Shown one piece after another: positions 6,598 through 14,506 of a DNA stretch of 17,511 bases; the first letter of the stretch is position 1; every line of letters begins with the position of its first letter. This stretch comes from JAVWGW01 sp036655915 (GTDB lineage Bacteria; Actinomycetota; Coriobacteriia; Coriobacteriales; Eggerthellaceae). The stretch covers positions 1 to 17,511 of the forward strand of contig JAVVPE010000033.1 of the NCBI GenBank assembly GCA_036655915.1, in the 5' to 3' direction. The position numbers and the translations under genes were made by a program. A model generated the notes under the pieces. That model had not been told where the DNA came from. It saw nothing but the letters and a program-made list of their open reading frames with translations, and made no database searches.

Positions 6598-8226
6598 TTA
6601 CTCCTTCGTCAGTTTTTGCAAAGATTGCGCCAGGCTGCCAATGCGCTTATCAAGTCGAAATGCGCAGGTGTTGGCGAAAAAGCGCGCGGTTGAGGCAAGC
6701 ACCTCATCGACCACAATCAGGTTGTTTTCGCGCAGCGTGGTGCCGGTTGCGGTAATATCGACGATGCGTTCGGCCATGCCGCACAAAGGTGCCAGTTCGA
6801 TATTGCCATGCAGCTTAACGATTTCAACCTGCACGCCGATGCTGGCATAATACGCTTTTGTGATGCGGGGATATTTGGTCGCCACGCGGATGGAGCCTAA
6901 CTTGCGGTAATGGGCAGCGGCCACGTGCGCCGCATCGGCGGGTTCTGCCACGATGAACTGGCAGGCGCCGAAACGCAAATCTACCAGTTCAACCACGTCG
7001 CACTCCGCTTCCAAAAGCGAATCCTTGCCGCAGATGCCGCAATCGGCGGCGCCCAGCGCCACAAAAACCGGGGCATCGGTGGGGCGCACAATGATGTATT
7101 CCACACCGGGATTGCGAATGATCAGCTGGCGGCCCGAATCTTTGAGCCCCGTGGTATCCAAGCCTGCCCGCGCCAGGGCGTCAAGGGTATCTGCGTTGAG
7201 CGAACCTTTGGGTACCGCAATGCGCAGCGGCCGTTCCGCCGCCGGGGCAGCGGGGGTCGGGGCGGCGGGGGCGGTGGCGGCCATCACCTGTTCCAGGTAA
7301 AAGGCGAAACCTGCCGCCGGGCGATTTTGCCCATAGGCTGCAAGCATGGTGTCGTAGCGCCCGCCGCTGCCCACCGGCGCGCCCAGGCCGGGCACGTAGG
7401 CTTCGATGACAATTCCCGTGTAATAATCAAAGGAACTCATAACGGAAAAATCGACAAGGATGCAGCTGGCCAAACCCTCTTGCACCAGGTAATCGTAGGT
7501 TTTTTCAAAGGCATCAAGCCCGTCGGCACAACCCAAGGGGGCAACCAGAGCACGGGCAGCTTCAATGGCCGCCCTATCCCCGCGAATACGCGGCAGTGCT
7601 TTTATGGCAGCCGAAAATTGCGGGGGAACGGTGGTGGTGGCCACCAAGGCATCAAGCTCGACGAAGTTTGATGCGTGATAGGCTTTTAACACCGCACGCT
7701 TCCAGGAAGACGGCGCCTGGCATTTTTCTAGCAACGCACGCAGCACGCTTACGGTGCCCAGCGCCAGCGTGAAGTTTTCCACCTTGCAGGTGTTGAGGGC
7801 TTCGGCAAACAATCCCACCAGTTCAGCATCGCTTGCAGGACCTGATTCACCGATGGATTCTATGCCAATTTGCGTCAGTTCGCGCGCACTTGCCTGCGTG
7901 TCGGTTTCGCGGAACACGCGCTGCGTATAGCGAAACTTGAAGGGACCCGCTTCGTCTTTTAGGCGCGTCGCACACATGCGCGCAACCTGCAGCGTCACAT
8001 CGGGACGCATGGCCAACAAGTCGCCCTGTGCATCGAAAAGCTTGAAGGGCGCACCGGGAATGCGGCCGCCCGCTTCCATCACATCCATCACTTCAAGCGT
8101 CGGCGTTTCGATGGGCATATAGCCGCGACGGGCAAAACCCATCTGCACGCTGTGGCCCATTTCTTCGCGCAGGCACGCTTCTTCGGCCAACACGTCACGA
8201 AAACCCGCCGGAGTCACAAAATTCAT
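6598..8226 (-). CDS. hisZG: HisZ-HisG fusion: ATP phosphoribosyltransferase with its regulatory subunit
   Basis: One continuous 542-residue ORF joins two proteins that are usually separate. Residues 1-316 are HisZ, the catalytically dead HisRS paralogue: MNFVTPAGFRDV, the motif-2-like RYTQRVFRETD, SFDYYTG (264-270) and SGGRYD. An Ala/Pro-rich linker (about 317-331, ATAPAAPTPAAPAAE) follows. Residues about 333-542 are short-form HisG: RIAVPKGSL, DCGICGKDSL and the PRPP-binding DITATGTTLRENN (490-502). HisG condenses ATP with PRPP, the committed step of histidine synthesis; HisZ supplies activation and histidine feedback. I chose the ATG at 8226 over the GTG at 8244, since HisZ proteins begin close to this Met. 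First gene of the operon. I see no frameshift or stop between the halves. Confidence 0.93.
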   Translation of the reverse strand: MNFVTPAGFRDVLAEEACLREEMGHSVQMGFARRGYMPIETPTLEVMDVMEAGGRIPGAPFKLFDAQGDLLAMRPDVTLQVARMCATRLKDEAGPFKFRYTQRVFRETDTQASARELTQIGIESIGESGPASDAELVGLFAEALNTCKVENFTLALGTVSVLRALLEKCQAPSSWKRAVLKAYHASNFVELDALVATTTVPPQFSAAIKALPRIRGDRAAIEAARALVAPLGCADGLDAFEKTYDYLVQEGLASCILVDFSVMSSFDYYTGIVIEAYVPGLGAPVGSGGRYDTMLAAYGQNRPAAGFAFYLEQVMAATAPAAPTPAAPAAERPLRIAVPKGSLNADTLDALARAGLDTTGLKDSGRQLIIRNPGVEYIIVRPTDAPVFVALGAADCGICGKDSLLEAECDVVELVDLRFGACQFIVAEPADAAHVAAAHYRKLGSIRVATKYPRITKAYYASIGVQVEIVKLHGNIELAPLCGMAERIVDITATGTTLRENNLIVVDEVLASTARFFANTCAFRLDKRIGSLAQSLQKLTKE

Positions 8227-8260
8227 GTCAGTCGCTTCTTTCACTCGTGTCTTAGTGCCG

Positions 8261-8290
8261 ATACTTTACCACGCTATAGTGATAAAGTAT
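8261..8290. promoter_or_regulatory. Palindromic operator candidate before the his operon
   Basis: ATACTTTACCAC (8261-8272), a 6-nt centre GCTATA, then GTGATAAAGTAT (8279-8290): 12-bp arms matching at 11 of 12 positions. It lies between the DUF2797 stop and hisZG, 35 nt before the hisZG ATG. On the minus strand its outer arm overlaps TATACT (8291-8286), a good -10 hexamer, although the -35 at 17-nt spacing (GTCGTT) is poor. Position and symmetry suggest a repressor site; which protein binds is unknown. The intergenic region is too short for a T-box and has no His-codon-rich leader. Confidence 0.6.
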
Positions 8291-8301
8291 AGAGGAAATT
8301 G

Positions 8302-9198
8302 CTATAACAACGACATCTGCAAAGGCTCGAAGGAATAGGAAGGGATCACTTCATCAAGAAAAAGCTCCACTTCGTGGGATTCCCAGCCCTTAAGGGGCAC
8401 AGCAAAATAGACGGCGCTTTGCTCAAACACCAAAACGGACCCTATCATGCCGATACAGCGGCCGCCGCACAGGCCTTCAAATTCATCGCCGGGAAGTTGC
8501 ACTTCATCGCTGGTGGGCTGCGCCCCCGCAAAATAATACGGCGTCAAATCAAGGCAGGCTTCATCGGGGTTGAGCCCCAAGCCTTCGGCTTTGGCCTGCA
8601 AAATCACTTGTGCTTCGGCAAAATCGTAGCGTTCTTCGGTAAACAGCTCCACCTTTTTTGCCGCCCGCATGGTTTCATAGATTCCCGGTTGCGCACACAG
8701 GCGCGCTTCCAACACACGCGCTTCTTCGGCGCTTTCAAAGCGTCCCACAACAAGCGCCGCGCGCGCCCCCTGGTCAAGCAGGCGTTTGATGCCGCGTGTT
8801 TCTGAAGAAATGCCCACCTTCACATACTGGGGCGAAAAATAGGCCATGTAAACGTAGTGCGGCGTTAAATTGTAGGCGCGCTGTTGCGCCGAAAGCGACG
8901 CCGCGTTGTAAAACGCCGGATTAAACCCGGTCACTTTTTGGCAGGCGGGACACGAATTATCTTTTGCTTCGGGCAACAGGGTGGCGGCCTGTGGGCACAC
9001 CTGCCCCTGGTGGGTTGCTAAATCGATCGACCCCACACAGCGCCGCTGCGCCAAAAGGCGCAACGAAAACGTTTTTCCTTGCACAGAAAACTGCGTTTGC
9101 GAACCCGCTTCAAGATCGTTGAAGCTAAGGTAGGGACCGGCCGCGTCAAAGCCGATGCCGGCCAAAACAATCGTATGATTTTCGCCAAAGCGTACCAT
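8302..9198 (-). CDS. DUF2797-like protein with Cys cluster and GIY-YIG-like segment
   Basis: This 298-residue protein resembles the DUF2797 family, whose function is unknown. Residues 54-86 hold four cysteines (C54, C68, and CPAC at C83/C86), a likely zinc site. Residues 114-144 read HYVYMAYFSPQYVKVGIS followed by R135, RLLDQGA: the Y-x-Y, VKVGIS and Arg pattern recalls the core of GIY-YIG nucleases. A third Cys pair lies at C244/C248. The start is the ATG at 9198 with AGGTGA 4 nt upstream; the frame stays open to 9444, but that extension would overlap the small membrane gene and looks non-coding. It is 14 nt after the membrane gene and 75 nt ahead of hisZG. Nuclease activity is not shown. 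Confidence 0.75.
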   Translation of the reverse strand: MVRFGENHTIVLAGIGFDAAGPYLSFNDLEAGSQTQFSVQGKTFSLRLLAQRRCVGSIDLATHQGQVCPQAATLLPEAKDNSCPACQKVTGFNPAFYNAASLSAQQRAYNLTPHYVYMAYFSPQYVKVGISSETRGIKRLLDQGARAALVVGRFESAEEARVLEARLCAQPGIYETMRAAKKVELFTEERYDFAEAQVILQAKAEGLGLNPDEACLDLTPYYFAGAQPTSDEVQLPGDEFEGLCGGRCIGMIGSVLVFEQSAVYFAVPLKGWESHEVELFLDEVIPSYSFEPLQMSLL

Positions 9199-9212
9199 AG
9201 TATCACCTGCGC

Positions 9213-9473
9213 CTATCCCAGCGCGGCAACGGTTGCCTGCATTTGCAGCACAAGCGCCACACACACCAATACGAACACGACCGCTGCCAATTTCGCGGGC
9301 AAAATCCAGTCGCTCTTCCACGCCAACACAAGCCCGACCGGCCAAAACACGATCAGCAGCACGATAATCCAAAAGGTTTGCTGGTGCCATTTTTTCGGAT
9401 TGGGGTCTTCGAGCAATTCGTAGGATTCCCGTTGGCGGCGCCACGGTTTTATCGGTTTGTCATCTTCAAGCAT
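9213..9473 (-). CDS. Small two-helix membrane protein, function unknown
   Basis: The 86-residue product has a charged N-terminal segment (1-31, with KPWRRQR and ELLEDPNPKKW), a hydrophobic helix at about 33-52 (ends GLVLAWKSDW) and a second at about 58-78. It is probably an inner-membrane protein; the short WKSDW loop between helices resembles small uncharacterised actinobacterial membrane proteins. The ATG has a strong AAGAAGGGA site 6 nt upstream, and it sits 14 nt before the DUF2797-like gene, so the two are probably co-transcribed. I do not recognise a named family. Confidence 0.75.
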   Translation of the reverse strand: MLEDDKPIKPWRRQRESYELLEDPNPKKWHQQTFWIIVLLIVFWPVGLVLAWKSDWILPAKLAAVVFVLVCVALVLQMQATVAALG

Positions 9474-9486
9474 ACTGCGTCCCTTC

Positions 9487-9522
9487 TTAAGGCTTGCGGG
9501 TGCTAAAAAGCACCCGCCTTAA
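9487..9522. terminator. Hairpin between the symporter and the small membrane gene
   Basis: GCGGGTGCT (9496-9504) pairs perfectly with AGCACCCGC (9509-9517) around a 4-nt loop (AAAA on plus, TTTT on minus). TTAAG (9487-9491) and CTTAA (9518-9522) extend the stem after a bulge. It lies after the symporter stop on the minus strand. Neither strand carries a clear U-tract after the stem, so termination is plausible but unproven; it could be an mRNA stability hairpin. The rest of 9523-9577 shows nothing I can name. Confidence 0.45.
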
Positions 9523-9577
9523 TTCCCGGCCCTACTGCGCTGCGCGCGCACTTCCCTTGTGCAGGTACAGCATAGCG

Positions 9578-11047
9578 CTAAAGTGCGTGCTGTGCTTCAA
9601 GCTTGCGATCGTTTTCGGCAAGCTCTTCCGCCGTTTCGTGCCAGCACTGCGTGGGCGGCAGGCCAGGGATGCTATCGGCATAAAATACGGGATCCTTGCC
9701 CGCTTTGCGCTGCGCGGTGTAATCGTCGAGCGCCCGAAACGCCCACTTGCCCAACAACACGATGGCAACAATGTTCACAAACGCCATGGCACCCATCACG
9801 ATGTCGGCGATATTCCATGCCAAATCGAAGTTGGATTGCGCCCCCATAAAGATGGCGACCAGGCACGATATACGAAATACGAACAGTACCACCTTGTTGT
9901 TCTTGATGAACTTGATGTTGCTTTCCGCATAAAAATAGTTGCCGATCAAACTTGAGAACGCGAAGGCAAAAATGGAGAAGGTAACAAAGTGAATGCCCAT
10001 TTCGCCCACCGAAGAATTGATGGCCTGCTGCACCAGGGGCATACCATTTAAAGTGCCCGGATCGCCGTTGACGAAGAACACCAAAATCATCATGGCCGTG
10101 CAGGTGCAGATGACAATGGTGTCGATGAATACGGAAAGCACCTGCACCAAACCCTGTTTGCAGGGGTGGGAAACCGATGCCGAAGCCGCTGCGTTAGGCG
10201 CCGAACCCATGCCGGCTTCGTTGGAAAACAGCCCGCGCTTGATGCCTGTCACCACGACCGAGCCGGCGAACCCGCCAAATATCGATTGGAAGTTAAACGC
10301 CGAATCGAAAATGAGGGTGAACACGGCCGGTATATCGCCCAGATGCGTGAGCGTCACCCAAAGGGCCAGCGCGATGTAGGCGATTGCCATGACCGGCACA
10401 ATGATCGACGTCATGAAGCTGATGCGGTGCGCGCCCCCGAAGATGACGAACGCCGTGCACACCACCAACACGATGGCCAGGGCAAACGGTGCCTTGGAAT
10501 CGGAATAGCCGGGAATGTAGTATTCCAGCGATGAACTCATGTTGAAGGATTGCAGCGCGTTGAACCCGTAGGCGAAGCAGATGATCAGCAGAATAGAAAA
10601 CACGATGCCCAGCCAGCGTTTGCCCAGCGCCTGTTCGATGTAATAGGCCGGGCCGCCGCGAAATTCCCCATCTTGCCCGCGCACCTTAAATATCTGCGCC
10701 AGCGTGGATTCGATGAACGCCGAAGCGCCGCCGATAAGCGCCATAAGCCACATCCAAAACACCGCACCCGGGCCGCCGGTGGCGATTGCTGTGGCTATAC
10801 CGGCGATATTTCCCGTGCCCACGCGGCTGGCGGTGGACACCATAAGCGCCTGAAACGACGAAACACTTTTGGCACCCGGCACATGCTTTTGTTCAGTTAA
10901 TACCGTGAACATATCCTTGATGTAGCGAAATTGCACGCCTTTGGTGCGGATGGTGAAATACACACCGGCCCCGACCAGCATGAACACCAGCAAATAGGTG
11001 TACATAACCCCACTTATTTGCCCCGTGATGTCAATAAGAAAATCCAT
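9578..11047 (-). CDS. AGCS-family alanine/glycine:cation symporter
   Basis: This 489-residue polytopic inner-membrane protein imports alanine or glycine (possibly another small neutral amino acid) with Na+ or H+. Family signatures are VGTGNIAGIATAIATGGPG (76-94) followed by FWMW, FRGGPAYYIE (129-138) and GLFSNEAGMGSAPNAAA (272-288). The hydropathy pattern fits about 10-11 membrane helices, with a polar cytoplasmic tail after about residue 440. The ATG is 4 nt after the gatB stop and the ribosome site (AGGGTAGGGGA) covers the end of gatB, so it is probably translated from the gatCAB message. The exact amino acid carried cannot be read from the sequence. Confidence 0.92.
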   Translation of the reverse strand: MDFLIDITGQISGVMYTYLLVFMLVGAGVYFTIRTKGVQFRYIKDMFTVLTEQKHVPGAKSVSSFQALMVSTASRVGTGNIAGIATAIATGGPGAVFWMWLMALIGGASAFIESTLAQIFKVRGQDGEFRGGPAYYIEQALGKRWLGIVFSILLIICFAYGFNALQSFNMSSSLEYYIPGYSDSKAPFALAIVLVVCTAFVIFGGAHRISFMTSIIVPVMAIAYIALALWVTLTHLGDIPAVFTLIFDSAFNFQSIFGGFAGSVVVTGIKRGLFSNEAGMGSAPNAAASASVSHPCKQGLVQVLSVFIDTIVICTCTAMMILVFFVNGDPGTLNGMPLVQQAINSSVGEMGIHFVTFSIFAFAFSSLIGNYFYAESNIKFIKNNKVVLFVFRISCLVAIFMGAQSNFDLAWNIADIVMGAMAFVNIVAIVLLGKWAFRALDDYTAQRKAGKDPVFYADSIPGLPPTQCWHETAEELAENDRKLEAQHAL

Positions 11048-11051
11048 TCCC

Positions 11052-12578
11052 CTACCCTAACTTCTGCACAAGCAGCTCGTTGATTATTTTCGGATTGCCC
11101 TGGCCCTGCATTTCCTTCATGCATTGCCCGACAAAAAAGCCCATCAGGCCCGTTTTGCCCCCCTGATATTGCTGCACCTTATCGGGGTTTGCCGCGCACA
11201 CCGCAGCAACCACCGCCTCGATGGCGCCGGTATCAGAAACCTGCTTCATGCCGCGCGCTTCCACGATGGCTTCGGGGGATTTCCCTTCTTCCATAATGGC
11301 CGCAAACACTTGCTTGCCCTGCTTGGACGAAATCGCGCCCGTGGCAACCAGCTTCGTTAGCTCAAGGGCAAAAGCGGGCGTTAAGTTGGTGTCGCCCAGC
11401 GAAACGGCAGCATCGGCGGCGTTTAAGTAGGCGCTCACATCGTTGATCAGCAGGTTGGCAACGCCTTTGGCCACCGGCTGCGACGCGTCTTGCGCCATAC
11501 AGGCTTCAAAGAAGGCTGCAATTTCAACATCGTCGGAAACCTGGCGGGCATCGTAGGAAGAAAGGCCGAATTGTTCTTGGTAGCGGTCGCGTTTTTGCGC
11601 AGGCAGTTCGGGCAACTTGGCGCGCACGCAGGCAATAAACTCGTCGGAAAGATCGTAGGGCGCCAAATCGGGTTCGGGGAACAAGCGGTAATCATCGGCT
11701 GTTTCCTTCACGCGCATAACGATCGTGCGCTTGGCGGAAGGATCCCAGTGGCGGGTTTCTTGGTAGATGGTGCCGCCGCTTTCAAGCACTTCGGCCTGAC
11801 GGCAGATTTCGTAGGCCAAGCCGTCGTGCAGGTTTTTGAAGCTGTTCATGTTTTTCAGTTCGGTCTTGGTGCCCAGCTTCGTTTCGCCGTAGCGGCGCAG
11901 GCTGACGTTGCCATCGCAGCGCATCGAGCCTTCTTCCATCGAGCAATCAGAAATGCCCAGCGCAAGGTATATTTGGCGCAGCTTCTGCATGAACAGGCGC
12001 GCTTCTTCGGGCGTGCGCAAATCAGGGTCGGTCACCAGTTCGATCAGCGGCGTGCCGCAGCGGTTGTAATCGACCAGCGAATGCGTGGCGCCGGCAATGC
12101 GGCCTTCCGAACCGCCGATGTGATTCATTTTGCCCGCATCTTCTTCCATATGGATGCGTTCGATGCCGATGTTGGCGGTGTATTCGCCCTGCGCACCGGG
12201 GCGTTCCTTGGCCGCCGGACCATCCACGATCAAATCGAGCTTGCCGCGCATACAAAAAGCGATTGCGCCTTGTGTGGTTTGGAAGTTCTTGGACATATCG
12301 GGATAGAAATAGTTTTTGCGATAGAACATCGAGCGCTTTTCGATGGCGCAATTGGTGGCCAGGCCGGCCAGCACGATTGATTCGATGGCGGCTTTGTTTG
12401 GCACTGGCAGCGCGCCGGGCAACCCCAGGCATACCGGACAGGTATGCGTGTTGGGGTCGGCGCCAAATTCCAACTTGCACCCGCAGAACATTTTTGTTTC
12501 AAGCGTGGTCAATTCGGCGTGCACTTCCAGGCCGATGACCGCTTCCCAATCTTGCAAAACTTCGCTGAGCTGCTTCAT
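11052..12578 (-). CDS. gatB: GatB, Asp-tRNA(Asn)/Glu-tRNA(Gln) amidotransferase subunit B
   Basis: GatB is the kinase-like and tRNA-binding subunit: it activates Glu or Asp on the misacylated tRNA with ATP, and receives ammonia from GatA. The 508-residue protein has VIGLEVHAEL (14-23), a four-Cys zinc site (C32, C34 in FCGC; C47, C50 in CPVC), MSKNFQTTQ (94-102), the HMEEDAGK stretch, SLVDYNRCGTPLIELV, and SMEEGSMRCDGNVS. The C-terminal YqeY-like tail ends QGNPKIINELL. It starts directly after the gatA stop (TAAATG). Length is slightly above the usual 475-480 residues. Confidence 0.97.
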   Translation of the reverse strand: MKQLSEVLQDWEAVIGLEVHAELTTLETKMFCGCKLEFGADPNTHTCPVCLGLPGALPVPNKAAIESIVLAGLATNCAIEKRSMFYRKNYFYPDMSKNFQTTQGAIAFCMRGKLDLIVDGPAAKERPGAQGEYTANIGIERIHMEEDAGKMNHIGGSEGRIAGATHSLVDYNRCGTPLIELVTDPDLRTPEEARLFMQKLRQIYLALGISDCSMEEGSMRCDGNVSLRRYGETKLGTKTELKNMNSFKNLHDGLAYEICRQAEVLESGGTIYQETRHWDPSAKRTIVMRVKETADDYRLFPEPDLAPYDLSDEFIACVRAKLPELPAQKRDRYQEQFGLSSYDARQVSDDVEIAAFFEACMAQDASQPVAKGVANLLINDVSAYLNAADAAVSLGDTNLTPAFALELTKLVATGAISSKQGKQVFAAIMEEGKSPEAIVEARGMKQVSDTGAIEAVVAAVCAANPDKVQQYQGGKTGLMGFFVGQCMKEMQGQGNPKIINELLVQKLG

Positions 12579-14069
12579 TTAGGCACCCACCTTTCCCTTG
12601 GCGAAAGCGGGCGCGACCGCAGTTGCCTGATAGATGGATTCCAAAGTAGCAGCCACGCGCAGCATGTTTTCATCTTTGAACGCCGGGGAAATAAGCTGCA
12701 CGCCGATGGGCAGCTGCGTCTGTTCGCCCAGGCCAACGGGCACACTCATGCCGCCGTTGCCCGCAATGTTGATGGAAATAGTGAACATATCGGAAAGATA
12801 CATCGAAGTCGGGTCGGCGATTTCGCCAAATTCAAACGCCGTGCGCGGCGAAACGGGGGTCAAAATGCAATCAACCTGTTCGTAGGCGCGATTGTAATCT
12901 TGCGTGATCAGCGTGCGCACCTGCTGGGCAGGGTAATAATACTTGTCGTAGACGCCGGCCGAAAGAAGGTAGCTGCCCAACATCATGCGGCGGCGCGCTT
13001 CGATGCCAAAGCCCGCGCCGCGGCTGGCTTCATATTGCGTGCCCAAATCTTTGTGGCCGGGCGCGCAATAGCCATAGCGCACCGAATCGAAACGGGAAAG
13101 GTTGCTAAACGCTTCGCAGGGGCCTAGCACGTAATACGCGCTCATGGCGGCCTGGGCGTTGGGCAGGTCGACTTCGACCAATGTGGCACCCAAAGCTTCC
13201 AACTTCGCCGCAGCTTCCTGCGTTTTTGCCTTCACTTCGGGCTCCAAGCCCTGCGCTTCCATAAACGCCGGCACAATGCCGATACGCATGCCGGCAACGC
13301 CCTGGCCTAAGTTGGCGGTGAAATCGGTGGTGATATCTTGGCTGGTGCAATCGAGCGGATCGCGGCCGGACAAGGCATTGAGCGCGTGCGCCGCATCCTC
13401 AACCGTGCGAGCAAACGGTCCCACCTGGTCAAGCGATGAACCAAACGCGACCACGCCGTAGCGCGACACCACGCCGTAGGTGGGCTTGATGGCCACGACG
13501 CCGCAGAAGCTTCCCGGCTGGCGGATGGATCCGCCCGTGTCGCTGCCCAGTGTGATGGTAGCCATGCCCGCAGCCACCGCCGCAGCCGAGCCGCCCGAAG
13601 ACCCACCAGGGACGCGTGCGGTGTCCCACGGGTTCAAGGTCGGCCCAAAGGCGGAGGTTTCTGTGGAAGAGCCGAACGCAAATTCGTCCATGTTCAGCTT
13701 GCCCAGCGGAATGCCGCCCGCTTCGATGGTTTTTGTCACGCAAGTTGCCGTATAGGGCGAGCGATAGTTTTCCAACATGCGCGATGAACAGGTGGTGTGC
13801 GTGCCCAACTGGTTCATGTTGTCTTTGAAGGCAACAGGAACGCCCGCCAAAGGGCCACACGCCGCCAAATTGCCCGCTGCGATAGCGGCGTCAACGCTTG
13901 CCGCCTGGGCAAAAGCCGCTTCTTCGGTCAACTCAAGAAAGGCGTGGATAGTGGGGTCGACCGCTGCGATGCGCGCAAAGCAATCCTTGGCCACTTCCTG
14001 TGCAGAAAAGGTCTTGGCCGCCAAACCCGCTTGGATTTCGCGCACGTTCATGCAGGCAAAATCGTTCAT
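12579..14069 (-). CDS. gatA: GatA, glutaminase subunit of Glu-tRNA(Gln) amidotransferase
   Basis: GatA is an amidase-signature enzyme that releases ammonia from glutamine for GatB. I start at the ATG at 14069 (496 residues), which overlaps the gatC stop by one base (TAATG); the open frame up to 14111 lies inside gatC. The Ser-cisSer-Lys triad is present: K82 (GVPVAFKDN), S157 (PGGSSGGSAAAVAAG) and S181 (SDTGGSIRQPGSF). KLNMDEFAFGSSTETSAFGP and the C-terminal MSVPVGLGEQTQLPIGVQL are typical GatA. Length is normal. Confidence 0.97.
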   Translation of the reverse strand: MNDFACMNVREIQAGLAAKTFSAQEVAKDCFARIAAVDPTIHAFLELTEEAAFAQAASVDAAIAAGNLAACGPLAGVPVAFKDNMNQLGTHTTCSSRMLENYRSPYTATCVTKTIEAGGIPLGKLNMDEFAFGSSTETSAFGPTLNPWDTARVPGGSSGGSAAAVAAGMATITLGSDTGGSIRQPGSFCGVVAIKPTYGVVSRYGVVAFGSSLDQVGPFARTVEDAAHALNALSGRDPLDCTSQDITTDFTANLGQGVAGMRIGIVPAFMEAQGLEPEVKAKTQEAAAKLEALGATLVEVDLPNAQAAMSAYYVLGPCEAFSNLSRFDSVRYGYCAPGHKDLGTQYEASRGAGFGIEARRRMMLGSYLLSAGVYDKYYYPAQQVRTLITQDYNRAYEQVDCILTPVSPRTAFEFGEIADPTSMYLSDMFTISINIAGNGGMSVPVGLGEQTQLPIGVQLISPAFKDENMLRVAATLESIYQATAVAPAFAKGKVGA

Positions 14070-14377
14070 TATTGATCGCCTCCGCCCAAAATTGCAGGGA
14101 TCAAAAAACAACCGTCCTGCTGGTGTGGCGCATTTTCAAGCGCCTCTTGCTGCGTGAAGCTGGGGGTGCACTCATCTTCGCGCATAACGTTGGAAAGGCT
14201 GCCGATAGGGTGAAACGTCGGTTCGACCCCTTCCAAATTGTATTGGGTGATGGGTGCAAGGCTATCGATGATGGCGTTTAAATCCTTCGTCATCTGCGAT
14301 AATTCGTCATCGGAAAGCCCGATGCGCGTGTACGTTGCGATGGTGGCCACATCTTTTTCGCTTACATGTTCAGTCAT
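14069..14377 (-). CDS. gatC: GatC, small subunit of Glu-tRNA(Gln) amidotransferase
   Basis: GatC is the belt-like small subunit that stabilises GatA-GatB. The 102-residue protein shows the usual pattern: VATIATYTRIGLSDDELSQM near the N-terminus, a central DLNAIIDSL helix, GVEPTFHPI, MREDECTPSF and a C-terminal FLIPAILGGG. I start at the ATG at 14377, with AAAGGA 5 nt upstream; the frame stays open to 14449 but that part has no GatC similarity. First gene of gatCAB. Confidence 0.94.
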   Translation of the reverse strand: MTEHVSEKDVATIATYTRIGLSDDELSQMTKDLNAIIDSLAPITQYNLEGVEPTFHPIGSLSNVMREDECTPSFTQQEALENAPHQQDGCFLIPAILGGGDQ

Positions 14378-14450
14378 GGTGATCCTTTGCGCCCTGGTGG
14401 TGTCAGGGGATAAATCGGCTTCAAAAACACATACCGACCATAATAACAAA

Positions 14451-14471
14451 AGTAAGCCCCCTTACCGGGGC
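14451..14471 (-). terminator. Probable intrinsic terminator of recQ
   Basis: On the minus strand, downstream of the recQ stop, GCCCC-GGTAAG-GGGGC (14471-14456) is followed by TTACTTTTGTTATT. An alternative stem GTAAG-GGGG-CTTAC (14465-14452) runs straight into TTTTGTTATT. Either fold gives a stem followed by a U-rich stretch. The two stems exclude each other. The remaining 14378-14450 should hold the gatC promoter, but I see no convincing -35/-10 pair. Confidence 0.55.
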
Positions 14472-14506
14472 GCGAAGGCCGATAGTCACAGAGTTTTGAC
14501 ACTGCC

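Noticed and set aside
8227..8301. T-box riboswitch or histidine attenuator before hisZG
   Set aside because: The space is only 75 nt, with no His-codon run, no leader ORF, and no terminator-like stem with U-tract.
9199..9444. Upstream extension of the DUF2797-like protein
   Set aside because: The open frame overlaps the small membrane gene in another frame; the start at 9198 has its own ribosome site and a normal N-terminus.
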